Shown: in pieces, positions 7,516 to 16,052 of the stretch
How the letters are laid out: every line of letters starts with the position of its first letter
How positions within the stretch are numbered: the first letter of the stretch is position 1
Assembly: GCA_015494535.1 (NCBI GenBank)
Contig: WGBC01000026.1
Span: forward strand, 1-64,000
Length of the DNA stretch: 64,000 bases
From: Nitratiruptor sp.
GTDB taxonomy: Bacteria; Campylobacterota; Campylobacteria; Campylobacterales; Nitratiruptoraceae
Reading direction: 5' to 3'
The notes under the pieces: generated by a model
Told to the model about the DNA's origin: nothing
Database searches by the model: none
Seen by the model: the letters and a program-made list of their open reading frames with translations, nothing else
Program-made: the position numbers and the translations under genes

Positions 7516-8568
7516 ATGAAATATCCTCTCGATTTCAAAGATCATTTTTGCGAAACTTTGCGTTTTTGGATTGAGCGCTATATCCGCTTCAAGCTCAACT
7601 CTTTATCCAACAGGCAGGTAAAGGATCAAAAAACGATAGCAGACGCGATAAAGGCTTTGAGTATTGGTACCAAATCGATCGAAGAGCTCGCCAATATTGC
7701 CAAAAAATCGAGAAATGCCGGCCTCATTGGCATCAATACCTATTATAAGCCTCTTGAAAAACTCTATCTGCATCTTTGCGATTTGGGTCTGGCCTCAATG
7801 AAGGAGATAGACGAGGAGCTTATCATCGATTTTCTCACCTCTTCCACAGGAGGCCTTAGCGATGCGACGAAGAAAAACTATCGCATCGCTATGATAAATT
7901 TTTTTGGCTATATCGACAAAAACAACGAAGATAACCATATATACAATATCGAGCTCAAAAACTGGCTGGGTCTGAGGGGAAAAAGCGGCGTGAAGCTGCC
8001 CGCCTTTTTGAGTGAGGATGAGATAGCCAAATTTTTGCAAGCCATCGATACCTACGAATTTCGCCAAGATGTAGCGGCACGCAACAGGCTCATCATCAAA
8101 ATCATCATATACACGGGAATGCGGGTATCTGAGGCCATAAATCTCAAAATAAAAGATATAATCCCAGAAGAAGATGTATACCTTATCAAAATCACCGGCA
8201 AAGGCAACAAAGTAAGAGTAGTTATGATAAAATCTGATAAAATCCAAAGAGATCTTGAGGAGTGGATGCAAAGAAGAAAGTGCGAAGAGAATCTACTCTT
8301 TTGTAACAACCGCGGCAAAGCGCTCACGCAAGCTTATATCAGCAGGATTGTGGAGAAGATTTTGCTCAGTTGTGGCATCAAAAAAGAGAAAAATGGCGCG
8401 CACATGCTGCGCCATACCTTTGCCACCCTGCTCTACAACAAAAGCAAGGATCTCGTGCTAGTACAGGAGGCTTTGGGGCATGCGAGTCTCGATACTTCGA
8501 GGATCTATACCCATTTCGACAAACAGAAGCTCTACAAAGCTGCAAGCATAATGGATGATATTAAATAG
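7516..8568 (+). CDS. xerH: Tyrosine recombinase XerH
   Basis: 350 residues from ATG 7516, preceded by AAGGA at good spacing; a TTG at 7498 in the same frame lies in the candidate dif site and is less likely. N-terminal SAM-like core-binding domain (about 50-160), then the catalytic domain with Arg in TGMRVSEAINLKI, the HMLRHTFATLLY box (His-x-x-Arg), GHASLDTSRIY with the second His, and the nucleophile Tyr. Campylobacterota use this single recombinase with difH for chromosome-dimer resolution instead of XerCD. Confidence 0.9.
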   Translation: MKYPLDFKDHFCETLRFWIERYIRFKLNSLSNRQVKDQKTIADAIKALSIGTKSIEELANIAKKSRNAGLIGINTYYKPLEKLYLHLCDLGLASMKEIDEELIIDFLTSSTGGLSDATKKNYRIAMINFFGYIDKNNEDNHIYNIELKNWLGLRGKSGVKLPAFLSEDEIAKFLQAIDTYEFRQDVAARNRLIIKIIIYTGMRVSEAINLKIKDIIPEEDVYLIKITGKGNKVRVVMIKSDKIQRDLEEWMQRRKCEENLLFCNNRGKALTQAYISRIVEKILLSCGIKKEKNGAHMLRHTFATLLYNKSKDLVLVQEALGHASLDTSRIYTHFDKQKLYKAASIMDDIK

Positions 8569-8583
8569 TATGAAGGAGCGAAT

Positions 8584-8883
8584 ATGGATGTAAAAAAGTG
8601 TGAAAGCTTGGAGGAAGTAAGAAGAGAAATCGACAAAATCGACGAAGAGATCGTCAAACTCATAGCCAAACGCAGCAAATATGTAAAACAAGCCGCAAGA
8701 TTTAAAGAGAGCGTAGAGGAGATCAAAAGCGACGAGAGAATCTCTGACGTGCTCAATCACGTCAGGCATCTAGCCGCTACTTTAGGAATCTCGCCAAATC
8801 TCGTAGCCGATATTTTCAAGATACTTATCGACAAGATGGTGGAGATGGAGATAGAGGAGTTCAAAAACGGAGGGGCTTACTAA
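8584..8883 (+). CDS. Chorismate mutase (AroQ-type, monofunctional)
   Basis: 99 residues, about the size of a free-standing AroQ domain. The pattern EEVRREIDKIDEEIVKLIAKR followed by KQAARFK gives the N-terminal Arg, the first-helix DxI/L repeats and the active-site Lys typical of the all-helical chorismate mutase / isochorismate pyruvate-lyase fold. Converts chorismate to prephenate for Phe/Tyr synthesis, although lyase activity on isochorismate cannot be excluded by sequence. AAGGAG precedes ATG 8584, 15 bases after xerH. Its last 4 bases overlap the convergent motB-like gene. Confidence 0.85.
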   Translation: MDVKKCESLEEVRREIDKIDEEIVKLIAKRSKYVKQAARFKESVEEIKSDERISDVLNHVRHLAATLGISPNLVADIFKILIDKMVEMEIEEFKNGGAY

Positions 8884-9563
8884 TTTAGCTTCTTGTGCAC
8901 CTCTATAAGAATCTCCACCCTATTGTTGCGCCTTTTGAGCAGTGGATTGTTCCAAGTATATAGCGGCTTCGTATCCCCGTAGCCGCTAATAAAAAAGAGC
9001 GAGCCATCGATCCCTTTTTGCATGAGATAAAAGGCCACAGCTTCTGCGCGCTTGACCGATAGTTCCCATGCATCCTGCACACCTTTTGGCAGCGGGAAAT
9101 CCTCATCAATGAATGCATGACCTTGGATTTTTATTTTGAAGCTGGCCTTTTTTTGGAGTTTTTTTAACACTTGTGCTATTTCATCCAGCGCCTTTTTCGC
9201 TTTTGGCGTAAGGGCATAGCCGTTGCCATCGAAAACTACATCGTTAAAAAGCCGGATCATAGCATATTTCGTGGTGGTGCTCATCTGGTATGCGTGTACA
9301 GGCAAGATCTTCTTTATTCTTTTTTTGATCTTTTGCACCACATCGGTGGTAAATGGCACTATGGGCGGCACTACATTTATCTGCATTGGCTTATATTTTG
9401 GTTCACCTTGGAAATAGGATATGAATTTGAGCGCTTTTGTCACATCCACCGTACTCATGGCATAAAGAAGGATAAAGAAGGTTAGCAATAGCGACATCAA
9501 ATCCCCAAAGCTAACCAACCATCCGGGGATACTTGGACACTCCTCTTTTTTCTCTCGTGCCAT
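8880..9563 (-). CDS. motB2: Second MotB-like flagellar stator protein
   Basis: 227 residues. Same layout as the upstream motB: short cytoplasmic N-terminus, one membrane helix with SFGDLMSLLLTFFILLYAMS (about 18-37) that keeps the proton/sodium-binding Asp21, and a C-terminal OmpA-like peptidoglycan-binding domain (about 115-225; GHAFIDEDFP and NNRVEILIE). The start codon shares one base with the motB stop (TAATG), so translation is coupled. A second MotB with an intact Asp in the same operon suggests stators of mixed composition or alternative stators. Confidence 0.85.
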   Translation of the reverse strand: MAREKKEECPSIPGWLVSFGDLMSLLLTFFILLYAMSTVDVTKALKFISYFQGEPKYKPMQINVVPPIVPFTTDVVQKIKKRIKKILPVHAYQMSTTTKYAMIRLFNDVVFDGNGYALTPKAKKALDEIAQVLKKLQKKASFKIKIQGHAFIDEDFPLPKGVQDAWELSVKRAEAVAFYLMQKGIDGSLFFISGYGDTKPLYTWNNPLLKRRNNRVEILIEVHKKLN

Positions 9564-10270
9564 TACCCTACTCCTGGAATATCTACAACAAACTCGATAC
9601 GCCTATTTTTTGCCCTGTTGGCTGGCGTATCGTTGGGAGCAATCGGATCATACTCCCCTCTTCCCTCGGCTGCCAACAGCCTCTTATCGTACCCGCAAGC
9701 TATAAAAAGCCTCAATATAGTAATAGCCCTATAGACAGAAAGTTCCCAATTGTTTTTGAATTTTTTGGATCTGATTGGAGAGTTATCTGTATAGCCTATG
9801 ATGGTGATACGAAATCCGCTATCTTTGAATCTTTTGCATAGCGTTACGAAATGCGCAACTGCCTCTTTGGTGGGAATCGCGCTGGCTGGTGGGAAAATAT
9901 TGTCACTGAAAATCCTAAGGGCGATCCTGCTACCATGCTCCACCACCTCCGCTGCGATGCCGGTGCGCTGCAGGCTCTCTTTGATTTGGTTGAGCTCTTT
10001 TAAGATCTGCTTTTTCTTTTTGAGCCTTGGATGCATGTTTTTAAATTGTAAATCGAGATTGTTTTTGATAAGGCTTCTAGCATCTTGGGTCATCTGCCTG
10101 CCGCCAAAGGCTTCTGTAAGACCTCTGATGGATTGGTAGAACTTCTCTAACGATACGGTACTCATAGAGTAAAGCAGGATGAAAAAAGTAAGCAGCAACG
10201 ACATCAAATCCCCGAAACTCACAAGCCATCCGGGGATACTGGCGCACTCCTGCTTCTTTTTTCTTGCCAT
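9563..10270 (-). CDS. motB: Flagellar motor protein MotB
   Basis: 235 residues. N-terminal membrane helix SFGDLMSLLLTFFILLYSMS holds the ion-binding Asp21; the plug/linker follows and the C-terminal OmpA-like domain (about 125-230, GYTDNSPIRS...NRRIEFVVDIPG) anchors the stator to peptidoglycan. With MotA it forms the ion channel that drives the flagellar rotor. The 3-base gap to motA indicates one operon. The PGWLVSFGDLMSLLLTFFIL segment resembles PomB/MotS as much as MotB, so the coupling ion is uncertain. Confidence 0.92.
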   Translation of the reverse strand: MARKKKQECASIPGWLVSFGDLMSLLLTFFILLYSMSTVSLEKFYQSIRGLTEAFGGRQMTQDARSLIKNNLDLQFKNMHPRLKKKKQILKELNQIKESLQRTGIAAEVVEHGSRIALRIFSDNIFPPASAIPTKEAVAHFVTLCKRFKDSGFRITIIGYTDNSPIRSKKFKNNWELSVYRAITILRLFIACGYDKRLLAAEGRGEYDPIAPNDTPANRAKNRRIEFVVDIPGVG

Positions 10271-10273
10271 TTT

Positions 10274-11032
10274 TTATCCTGATACCTCTACTCCAAAAAG
10301 TGCCGAAAGTTGCTGCTGCAAAGAGTTAGGATTGACGCCCTTTTCGATGCTTTTGATGGTGATGATGTAGGACTCTTTATACAAAAGCAAGAGATCTTTA
10401 TAGTATTTGAGTTTTTTTGCTATTGGAACACACACGATATTTGCCAAAATTGCACCGTAGAGCGTAGTGATCATCGCCACGGCCATACCTGGTCCCAAGG
10501 CTGCAGGATCTGAAAGGTTTTGGAGCATCTGGATAAGCCCGATAAGTGTTCCAATCATACCAAGGGCTGGGAAAAGCTCCCCCAAAGAATCCCATACTTT
10601 CACTTCGGTTTCTAGCTGCTGATCCTCTTGGGCTATGGCGTTTTCGAAGTTGCTCTCTATCTCTTCGATACTCTGGCCATCGATGAGCATACGCATGATA
10701 TTACCTAGTATTTTATCCCTTTCATAGAAGCTATCAATATCCGCTTCAAGGGCCAAGATGCCCTCTTTTCGAGCCTTTTTGGTAGCCTCCACCAAAAAAT
10801 CTATCAGTTCTATAGGGTCTGGAAGCGTGGGTTTGAAGGCTTTGCCGGCCGCTTTGACGCCTTGGATAAAATCTTTAAGGGGAAATGCGGCGAGTGAGGC
10901 CGCAAAACCGCCACCGATAACGATCAGAATCGATGGCCCGTTGATAAATGCCCCAGGACTCCCACCCAGTACGATGGAGATGATAATCAAAAGCCATGCG
11001 CCGCCAAGACCAATTAAAGTTCCTAAATCCAT
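10274..11032 (-). CDS. motA: Flagellar motor protein MotA
   Basis: 252 residues, four membrane helices: two near the N-terminus (about 5-25 and 33-50) and two at 150-205 around FPALGMIGTLIGLIQML, with the large cytoplasmic loop (55-145) that contacts FliG. The Pro of the third helix and the charged loop are kept. Length and GFAASLAAFPL resemble PomA/MotP. First of the stator genes, followed by two motB genes. An inverted repeat covers its ribosome site (11036-11064). Confidence 0.95.
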   Translation of the reverse strand: MDLGTLIGLGGAWLLIIISIVLGGSPGAFINGPSILIVIGGGFAASLAAFPLKDFIQGVKAAGKAFKPTLPDPIELIDFLVEATKKARKEGILALEADIDSFYERDKILGNIMRMLIDGQSIEEIESNFENAIAQEDQQLETEVKVWDSLGELFPALGMIGTLIGLIQMLQNLSDPAALGPGMAVAMITTLYGAILANIVCVPIAKKLKYYKDLLLLYKESYIITIKSIEKGVNPNSLQQQLSALFGVEVSG

Positions 11033-11035
11033 GGC

Positions 11036-11064
11036 AATCCTATCCTTGTTGTCTTGATAGGATT
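11036..11064 (-). promoter_or_regulatory. Perfect 9-bp inverted repeat over the motA ribosome site
   Basis: AATCCTATC at 11036-11044 pairs with GATAGGATT at 11056-11064 around an 11-base loop. In the motA mRNA the AGGAT of the ribosome site lies inside the stem, four bases from ATG 11032, so folding would mask initiation. It could instead be a protein operator. Confidence 0.5.
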
Positions 11065-11078
11065 ATCGGAAATCGGGA

Positions 11079-11309
11079 CTATTTTTTAAGTGCGGTGTAA
11101 AGTTTTTCCATGGCGGCTACCATGGCGCTATGATCGTCGAAATGCAGCTGCTTTTTGGAGCCATCTTTATAAAGAAGAATAAGCGTGTAAGCAACGAACT
11201 GCAAGGATTTTTTATTTTGCTCATACCACTCGATAGAGACTGTAGTCTCGTCCCCATCATAGCGCACGAGCACCGATGGATAGACGTTCGCTATATTTGC
11301 GAGTTCCAT
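11079..11309 (-). CDS. Small hypothetical protein, 76 aa
   Basis: Not recognised. 76 residues with alternating beta-like segments (SVLVRYDGDETTVSIEWYEQ and VAYTLILLYKDGSKKQLHF) and a C-terminal helix (SAMVAAMEKLYTALKK); no signal peptide or membrane helix. It starts one base after the stop of the upstream DksA-like gene and lies 46 bases before motA, so it is part of the same minus-strand operon. A beta-sandwich or PH-like fold is possible but not shown. Confidence 0.7.
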   Translation of the reverse strand: MELANIANVYPSVLVRYDGDETTVSIEWYEQNKKSLQFVAYTLILLYKDGSKKQLHFDDHSAMVAAMEKLYTALKK

Positions 11310-11657
11310 CTATCTGCTAGGCTCTTTTTCGATAATTTCGCGACATACGATGCAGTATTTCGCGTAAGGCTTGATTTTGAGCCTAAGTGTCTTGATGCGC
11401 TCGCCACACATCTCGCAAATACCATATTCGCCATTTTGGATCTTTTTCAATGCATACTCGATCTCTTCAAGCTCTTTTCTTTGTTGATCGTGAATAGCGT
11501 GCTCGATGAGATTGTCAGCGCACACAGAAGCGTAATCCCCATCGTCATTGATCTCTACATTTTGTAGATCCTCTATCTCCGAAGCCGAGGTATTGAGGTT
11601 TTTCAATATCTGCTCTTTTCGCTCAAGTAAAAGCTTTTCGAAAAATTCCAGTTCCAT
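11310..11657 (-). CDS. DksA/TraR-type C4 zinc-finger protein
   Basis: 115 residues from ATG 11657 (MELEFFEKLLL), with AGG seven to eight bases upstream; an earlier in-frame start at 11696 has no ribosome site. N-terminal coiled-coil helices (1-75) are followed by the four-cysteine finger CEMCGERI...AKYCIVC near residues 86-107. DksA-like proteins enter the RNA polymerase secondary channel and act with ppGpp. Campylobacter DksA is similar in size. Being upstream of motA may link growth state to motility, which is inference. Confidence 0.88.
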   Translation of the reverse strand: MELEFFEKLLLERKEQILKNLNTSASEIEDLQNVEINDDGDYASVCADNLIEHAIHDQQRKELEEIEYALKKIQNGEYGICEMCGERIKTLRLKIKPYAKYCIVCREIIEKEPSR

Positions 11658-11743
11658 ATATCTACCTCGCTCTAAAAGTTTGAGGAATTTTATCATAAAA
11701 AGCTTTTTTAATTATTAATAGTTCTATAATTTTTTCTTCATTT

Positions 11744-11752
11744 TGCTATAAT
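11744..11752 (+). promoter_or_regulatory. Extended -10 promoter of yqeY
   Basis: TGCTATAAT at 11744-11752, 26 bases before ATG 11779, same TGn-TATAAT form as at xerH and kdsB. A second TATAAT lies at 11725-11730. Confidence 0.45.
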
Positions 11753-11778
11753 CACAAAAAATATGAAGGAGCTTTGAT

Positions 11779-12222
11779 ATGAGTCTGAAAGAGCAACTAC
11801 AAAACGATCTCAAAGAGGCAATGAAAGCAAAAGATAGTTTCAAAAGAGACACTATACGATTTTTGATGAGTGCTATCAAGCAGGTGGAGGTGGATACCAG
11901 AAAAGAGCTTAGTGACGCCGACATCGTCAAAATCATCCAAAAAAGCATCAAACAAAGAGAAGAGGCAGCCCAACAATACAAAGAGGGAGGCAGAGATGAT
12001 CTTTACGAAAAAGAGACAAAAGAGGCCGAGATTCTAAGATCCTACTTGCCAAAACAGCTAAGCGACGAGGAGCTAGCACAAGAGGTGCAAGCCACCATCC
12101 AAGAGGTGGGAGCCACTTCCATGAAAGATATGGGCAAAGTGATGCAAGCAGCCACCAAGAAACTTGCTGGTCAAGCAGATGGCAAACGTATAAGCGAGAT
12201 GGTCAAAAAGCTCTTAGGCTAA
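11779..12222 (+). CDS. yqeY: YqeY/GatB-domain protein
   Basis: 147 residues, the usual size of the YqeY family. Helical protein related to the tRNA-binding tail of GatB; residues 1-90 form the YqeY N-terminal helices ([17 protein letters not shown], then [37 protein letters not shown]) and the end carries the GatB-tail pattern [29 protein letters not shown]. Proposed to bind tRNA or aid amidation, but its role is not settled. GAAGGAG lies before ATG. Converges with trpC, overlapping 9 bases. Confidence 0.9.
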   Translation: MSLKEQLQNDLKEAMKAKDSFKRDTIRFLMSAIKQVEVDTRKELSDADIVKIIQKSIKQREEAAQQYKEGGRDDLYEKETKEAEILRSYLPKQLSDEELAQEVQATIQEVGATSMKDMGKVMQAATKKLAGQADGKRISEMVKKLLG

Positions 12223-13002
12223 GCCTTTTAGCCTTTTGACTTCCGAGGCGATATCGCTTTGGCGCATGAAGTGTTCCCCTATTAAAAATGCATCCACACC
12301 AATCTCATGGAGATGTTTTACTTGCTCGAAAGAATTGATACCGCTTTCAGCCACGATGATCTTACCCTTTGGAATGAGAGGTACCAGCTCTTCACTGAGC
12401 CTCACGTCCACCTCGAACGTCTCTAGGTTCCTATGATTGATACCGATAATATTTGCTCCCGCAAAGATGGCCTTGACGAGATCCTTTTTGTCGTGAATCT
12501 CCACGAGTGCTTCCATGCCCAAATGCCATGTGTATTCGAGCAGCTCTTTGAGCTCTTTTCTGCTAAGAGCCTTGGCAATGAGCAGCACAAAGTCAGCCCC
12601 ATATACCAACGCTTCAACAAGTTGGTACTTGTCGATGATGAAATCTTTTCTAAGAAGTGGCATTGGTACATAGCGGCGAATTTGGGTGAGATATTCTATG
12701 TTGCCTTGAAAGAAAAACGGCTCTGTTAGGACTGAAAGCGCATTTGCCCCACCCTCTTCATAGGCTTTGGCTATGGCTATGGGATCGAAATCTTCGCGGA
12801 TTACTCCTTTGCTAGGACTCGCCTTTTTCACTTCCGCAATTATTTTGTAGGGGTCTTCCGGGCTGCTTCGCAGTGCATCCTCCACAGGTCTTGGAACGAA
12901 TGGATTGTAAGCAAGGCTTCTGCCAAGCCACTCTAATGGATACTCCTTCTTGCGACGCTCAACTTCCTCTTTCGTTTTCTTGATAATCTCATCTAAAATC
13001 AA
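12214..13002 (-). CDS. trpC: Indole-3-glycerol phosphate synthase TrpC
   Basis: 262 residues from TTG 13002, which follows AAAGGAAATAGA and overlaps the TGA of the upstream gene (ATTGA), a coupled start; a reading from 13020 has no ribosome site. TIM-barrel enzyme of tryptophan synthesis that closes CdRP to indole-3-glycerol phosphate. Landmarks: [35 protein letters not shown] and VAESGI, which hold the catalytic Lys/Glu residues. It is separated from other trp genes and sits in an operon with unrelated genes, common in this phylum. Confidence 0.96.
   Translation of the reverse strand: MILDEIIKKTKEEVERRKKEYPLEWLGRSLAYNPFVPRPVEDALRSSPEDPYKIIAEVKKASPSKGVIREDFDPIAIAKAYEEGGANALSVLTEPFFFQGNIEYLTQIRRYVPMPLLRKDFIIDKYQLVEALVYGADFVLLIAKALSRKELKELLEYTWHLGMEALVEIHDKKDLVKAIFAGANIIGINHRNLETFEVDVRLSEELVPLIPKGKIIVAESGINSFEQVKHLHEIGVDAFLIGEHFMRQSDIASEVKRLKGLA
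12216..12237. terminator. Bidirectional terminator-like hairpin between yqeY and trpC
   Basis: AGGCTAA at 12216-12222 and TTAGCCT at 12228-12234 make a 7-bp stem with loop GCCTT, followed by TTT on the plus side. It overlaps both stop codons of the convergent genes. Confidence 0.5.
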
Positions 13003-14252
13003 TCTATTTCCTTTGCACACTTGCTTATTTCTCGTAGGTGTAATTGTATCTCATCATCTTGAAAATGCAAATCGTAATAGACTTTTTTTATCAGTTTCAA
13101 AGCCTCTTTGCACTTGCCAAGCTTATAGTATCCCCAAGCAAGCGAGTCTAGATAGTAGGGAGAGTCTGGTTCTTTTTGCAACGCCTCCTCGACAAGTTTG
13201 ACGCCTCTTGTTATATCGATATCGTAATCTATGTAGAGATAGCCCAGGTAATTGAGGTATATCGGATCTCTATCTTTTTTGATAGCTTTTTCGAGCTTGG
13301 AGGCCACGCTTCGCAAAAGTTTTCGATCCTTGACTTTTGCCCCTTCAAATTCGAAAATGGCAGCTTGAGCCAAGAATTTGGGATCTTTTTTCTCTTTGTA
13401 GAGTTGCATCGCCACTTCATAAGCTTTGTCGAAATCTTTTTGGAGTTTGTAGATAGAGAGCAGTAGTTCTTTGTCATCTACCTTTTTTGCCCATCTTTTT
13501 GCTTTTTCGTACTCCTTTTGGTAGATATATAGCTGTGCCACTTTCTGGGCGTAGGGAACTTCGTGATAATTCTCGTAAAGCCTCTTGTAGACCGATATTA
13601 GCCCATCGATATCGTTCAACAGGCTATAAAATGATGCAAGCGTATGGCATACAGATTTTTGGCAGCCATAGATTCTGGTATGCGTCTCGAGGTAGGCGAT
13701 AGCCTCTTTTTGCTTTTCAAGATAGAAAAACATTATATAAGCGATGGTATTGACGCTCTTTTGCGAAGGCTGCAGCGCATAGGCGCTTTTGTAGTATTTG
13801 AGTGCTAACTGATAGCGTTTTTGGGCTAGATAGATGGAGCCCAAAAATTCGTAATCCTTGGCTTCTGGAGCCAGTTGAATCGCTTTTTGGATATATTGCG
13901 CCGCCTTATCGTACTCTTTTTTCGCGAAATATATGGAAGAGAGCTGTTCGTAGAACTTTTTGTTTTTGGGATACTTTTTTATACCCTCTTGTGCCAAGGA
14001 TATGGCTTCATCAAGCCTATTGGCAAGATAGCTGTTGTTTATCATCTTTTGCAAAATGATAGGCTCATTTGTAAGATCATAGACCTGTTTGTAGTATTGG
14101 TTGGCCAAATCGTAAAGCTTTTGCGATTCCAAAAAGGTGGCTTCAAGCAAGAGGCTGTCCAACCTCGCTTCGTCGAAGCTCTTCGAAGGCTGTTTCAAAG
14201 CACATCCGCTTACAAACAGGAGCACTAAGATAAGAGCGATATACCTATGCAT
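12999..14252 (-). CDS. TPR-repeat outer-membrane or periplasmic lipoprotein
   Basis: 417 residues. N-terminal lipoprotein signal [17 protein letters not shown] with Cys17 as lipidation site; most of the remainder is tandem tetratricopeptide helices (about 40-400), for example [20 protein letters not shown] and [22 protein letters not shown] lipoproteins usually scaffold envelope complexes; the particular partner is unknown. It overlaps the YkgJ-like gene by 28 bases and trpC by 4 bases. Confidence 0.88.
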   Translation of the reverse strand: MHRYIALILVLLFVSGCALKQPSKSFDEARLDSLLLEATFLESQKLYDLANQYYKQVYDLTNEPIILQKMINNSYLANRLDEAISLAQEGIKKYPKNKKFYEQLSSIYFAKKEYDKAAQYIQKAIQLAPEAKDYEFLGSIYLAQKRYQLALKYYKSAYALQPSQKSVNTIAYIMFFYLEKQKEAIAYLETHTRIYGCQKSVCHTLASFYSLLNDIDGLISVYKRLYENYHEVPYAQKVAQLYIYQKEYEKAKRWAKKVDDKELLLSIYKLQKDFDKAYEVAMQLYKEKKDPKFLAQAAIFEFEGAKVKDRKLLRSVASKLEKAIKKDRDPIYLNYLGYLYIDYDIDITRGVKLVEEALQKEPDSPYYLDSLAWGYYKLGKCKEALKLIKKVYYDLHFQDDEIQLHLREISKCAKEID

Positions 14253-14611
14253 TCTTTACATACCTCGTCGATGTTGTTTTTATCTTTGTAGCGTGGCCAG
14301 AAGGGATACTCTCTGCACTGCTGGGGCCTTACGGGATAGATTTGGCAGCCTTTGTTCTCTTCGAAAAAAATACAAAAGTGCTCGCCTTTGCGTTTGATCT
14401 CTTTGATGCTATATCTATATCCTTCTTTCTTGCAATACTCTTGTAAGAAAATTTCTGACTTCAATCCCAAAAAGTTGGCGATCTCTTCGATCTCTTTTTT
14501 GTTGAGCCAGATATAACCGCTCTCTCCCCTGCAGCACGCCCCATTGCACTGGGTGCAGGCAGCGGGATCGAAAGCGAAGGAAAAACCCTCTTTTTTTATT
14601 AGATTTCGCAT
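14225..14611 (-). CDS. YkgJ-family CxxCxxxCC metal-binding protein
   Basis: 128 residues with the cysteine cluster CTQCNGACCRG near 19-29 and a second set CQIYPVRPQQC with REYPFWP near 87-103, the signature of the YkgJ/UPF0153 family that binds a zinc ion or an Fe-S cluster. Biochemical role is unknown. Common in Campylobacterota as a single gene. Overlaps the methyltransferase upstream by 13 bases, so expression is coupled. Confidence 0.88.
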   Translation of the reverse strand: MRNLIKKEGFSFAFDPAACTQCNGACCRGESGYIWLNKKEIEEIANFLGLKSEIFLQEYCKKEGYRYSIKEIKRKGEHFCIFFEENKGCQIYPVRPQQCREYPFWPRYKDKNNIDEVCKECIGISLLS

Positions 14612-15294
14612 TTTATACTGTGTACCCCTACTCTTTTGAATATCTCTTCTGTCTCTTTTTTGTATTTGCCATCTTCAAACACCACAAGGGGTGCTTGGAT
14701 CTGTGTTAGCGACTTCGAACTCTTTTTGGCGTATATCATCACAAGCGTCGCCGCTTTTTGCTTATGTGGATGCACGAAACGCATCTTTTCTATCGTAAAT
14801 TTATAAATAGTAAGCTTATGTATTATATCTTGAATCTGCTTAGCATCATAGCAAAATATCAAAGCCCCTTTTGGCTTTAGGATTCTATTGGCCTTTTGCA
14901 AAAACTGCTCCAAAGGCAAATGGGCGCAATACCTTGCGGTATCTACCATCTTATCTTTGCTGCGCAATACATCTTTGTGGTAAAAGGGGGGATTGGAGAT
15001 GATGAAATCGAACTTCTTCCCAAACACCATATGCAAAAAGTCGCCAAAATAGATGGTGATATCCTTGTTGTTCGCTTGTGCGTTGATTCTAGCATACTGG
15101 ACGAAGCGTTCTTGCATCTCTATGGCGTTGACGTTTGCCTCTTTGAAATCTCTTGCTACCAGCAGCGCGAGAATCCCCGAACCAGTCCCCACATCCAGCA
15201 CCTCCCCGCGGATGGGAAACTGAGAGATGAAGTCGTACAAAAAGATGGTGTCGCTATTGTAGCAGTAGCCAAAAAGCGGTTGGTAGATAATCAT
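14599..15294 (-). CDS. TrmN6-like tRNA1(Val) adenine-N6 methyltransferase family protein
   Basis: 231 residues. Motif I EVLDVGTGSGILALLVA (about 33-49) binds SAM and motif IV ISNPPF (about 105-110) is the N6-adenine catalytic tetrapeptide NPPF. Length and layout match the TrmN6/YfiC family, which methylates A37 of tRNA-Val in E. coli; the exact target here is inferred. AAAGGAGGGG precedes ATG 15294. Head of the minus-strand operon ending at trpC, divergent from kdsB. Confidence 0.85.
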   Translation of the reverse strand: MIIYQPLFGYCYNSDTIFLYDFISQFPIRGEVLDVGTGSGILALLVARDFKEANVNAIEMQERFVQYARINAQANNKDITIYFGDFLHMVFGKKFDFIISNPPFYHKDVLRSKDKMVDTARYCAHLPLEQFLQKANRILKPKGALIFCYDAKQIQDIIHKLTIYKFTIEKMRFVHPHKQKAATLVMIYAKKSSKSLTQIQAPLVVFEDGKYKKETEEIFKRVGVHSIKCEI

Positions 15295-15308
15295 ACCCCT
15301 CCTTTATT

Positions 15309-15317
15309 TGCTATAAT
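15309..15317 (+). promoter_or_regulatory. Extended -10 promoter of kdsB
   Basis: TGCTATAAT at 15309-15317, 22 bases before ATG 15339. Same form as the xerH and yqeY promoters. Confidence 0.45.
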
Positions 15318-15338
15318 TTTACCTAAAAAAGGGCTTGC

Positions 15339-16052
15339 ATGATCATCATACCCGCTAGGCTCCAATCCACGCGCTTCGCAAAGAAGGTGCTCCATCCAAT
15401 CGACGGCGTGCCGATGGTGATAAAGACCGCGATGCAAGCGGCGAAAGTGGACGATGTAGTCATCGCCACGGATGCCCGGGAAGTAGTGGAAGTGGCTAAA
15501 AGATATGGCTTTGAGGCGGTGCTTACAAGCGTTGAACACAAAAGCGGGACAGATAGAATCAACGAAGCCGCAGCTATTTTGGGCTTGGATGAGGATGAAA
15601 TCCTACTCAACGTCCAAGCGGACGAGCCATTTATTGAGCCTGAAGTGATACAAAGCGTCTATACCCTTACCCAAAAGCATATCCACCAAGCCGATATAAT
15701 GATGTGCAGTGCCTACAAGAGTGCTCCTTTACCTCCAAAAAACGATCCCAATAGCGTCAAAGTGGTGGTAGATGGGGCTGGGCATGCGCTCTATTTCTCC
15801 AGATCTCTCATTCCCTATCCAAGAGAGTCGATGGATGTAATCAAGATCCATCTTGGGATTTATGGCTATAGCAAGAAGATGCTACAAAGATTTTGCTCTT
15901 TAAAAACTGCACCTTTAGAGGATATCGAAAAGCTCGAGCAGCTGCGAGCACTCTATCATGGTTACAGAATCGCTATGCAAGAAGTGCAATCAAGCAGCGT
16001 CGGAATCGATACGATCGAAGATCTTCACAGAGCCCTCGGCAAGCGTGGCTGA
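15339..16052 (+). CDS. kdsB: 3-deoxy-manno-octulosonate cytidylyltransferase KdsB
   Basis: 237 residues. Activates Kdo with CTP to CMP-Kdo for lipopolysaccharide inner core synthesis in the cytosol. The N-terminal nucleotide-binding loop IIIPARLQSTRFAKKVL, VVIATDAREV and the NVQADEPFI metal motif are present. AAAGGG lies before ATG. The 3' end overlaps the convergent GGDEF-EAL gene by 63 bases, unusually long for this compact genome, and could allow transcript interference. Confidence 0.96.
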   Translation: MIIIPARLQSTRFAKKVLHPIDGVPMVIKTAMQAAKVDDVVIATDAREVVEVAKRYGFEAVLTSVEHKSGTDRINEAAAILGLDEDEILLNVQADEPFIEPEVIQSVYTLTQKHIHQADIMMCSAYKSAPLPPKNDPNSVKVVVDGAGHALYFSRSLIPYPRESMDVIKIHLGIYGYSKKMLQRFCSLKTAPLEDIEKLEQLRALYHGYRIAMQEVQSSSVGIDTIEDLHRALGKRG

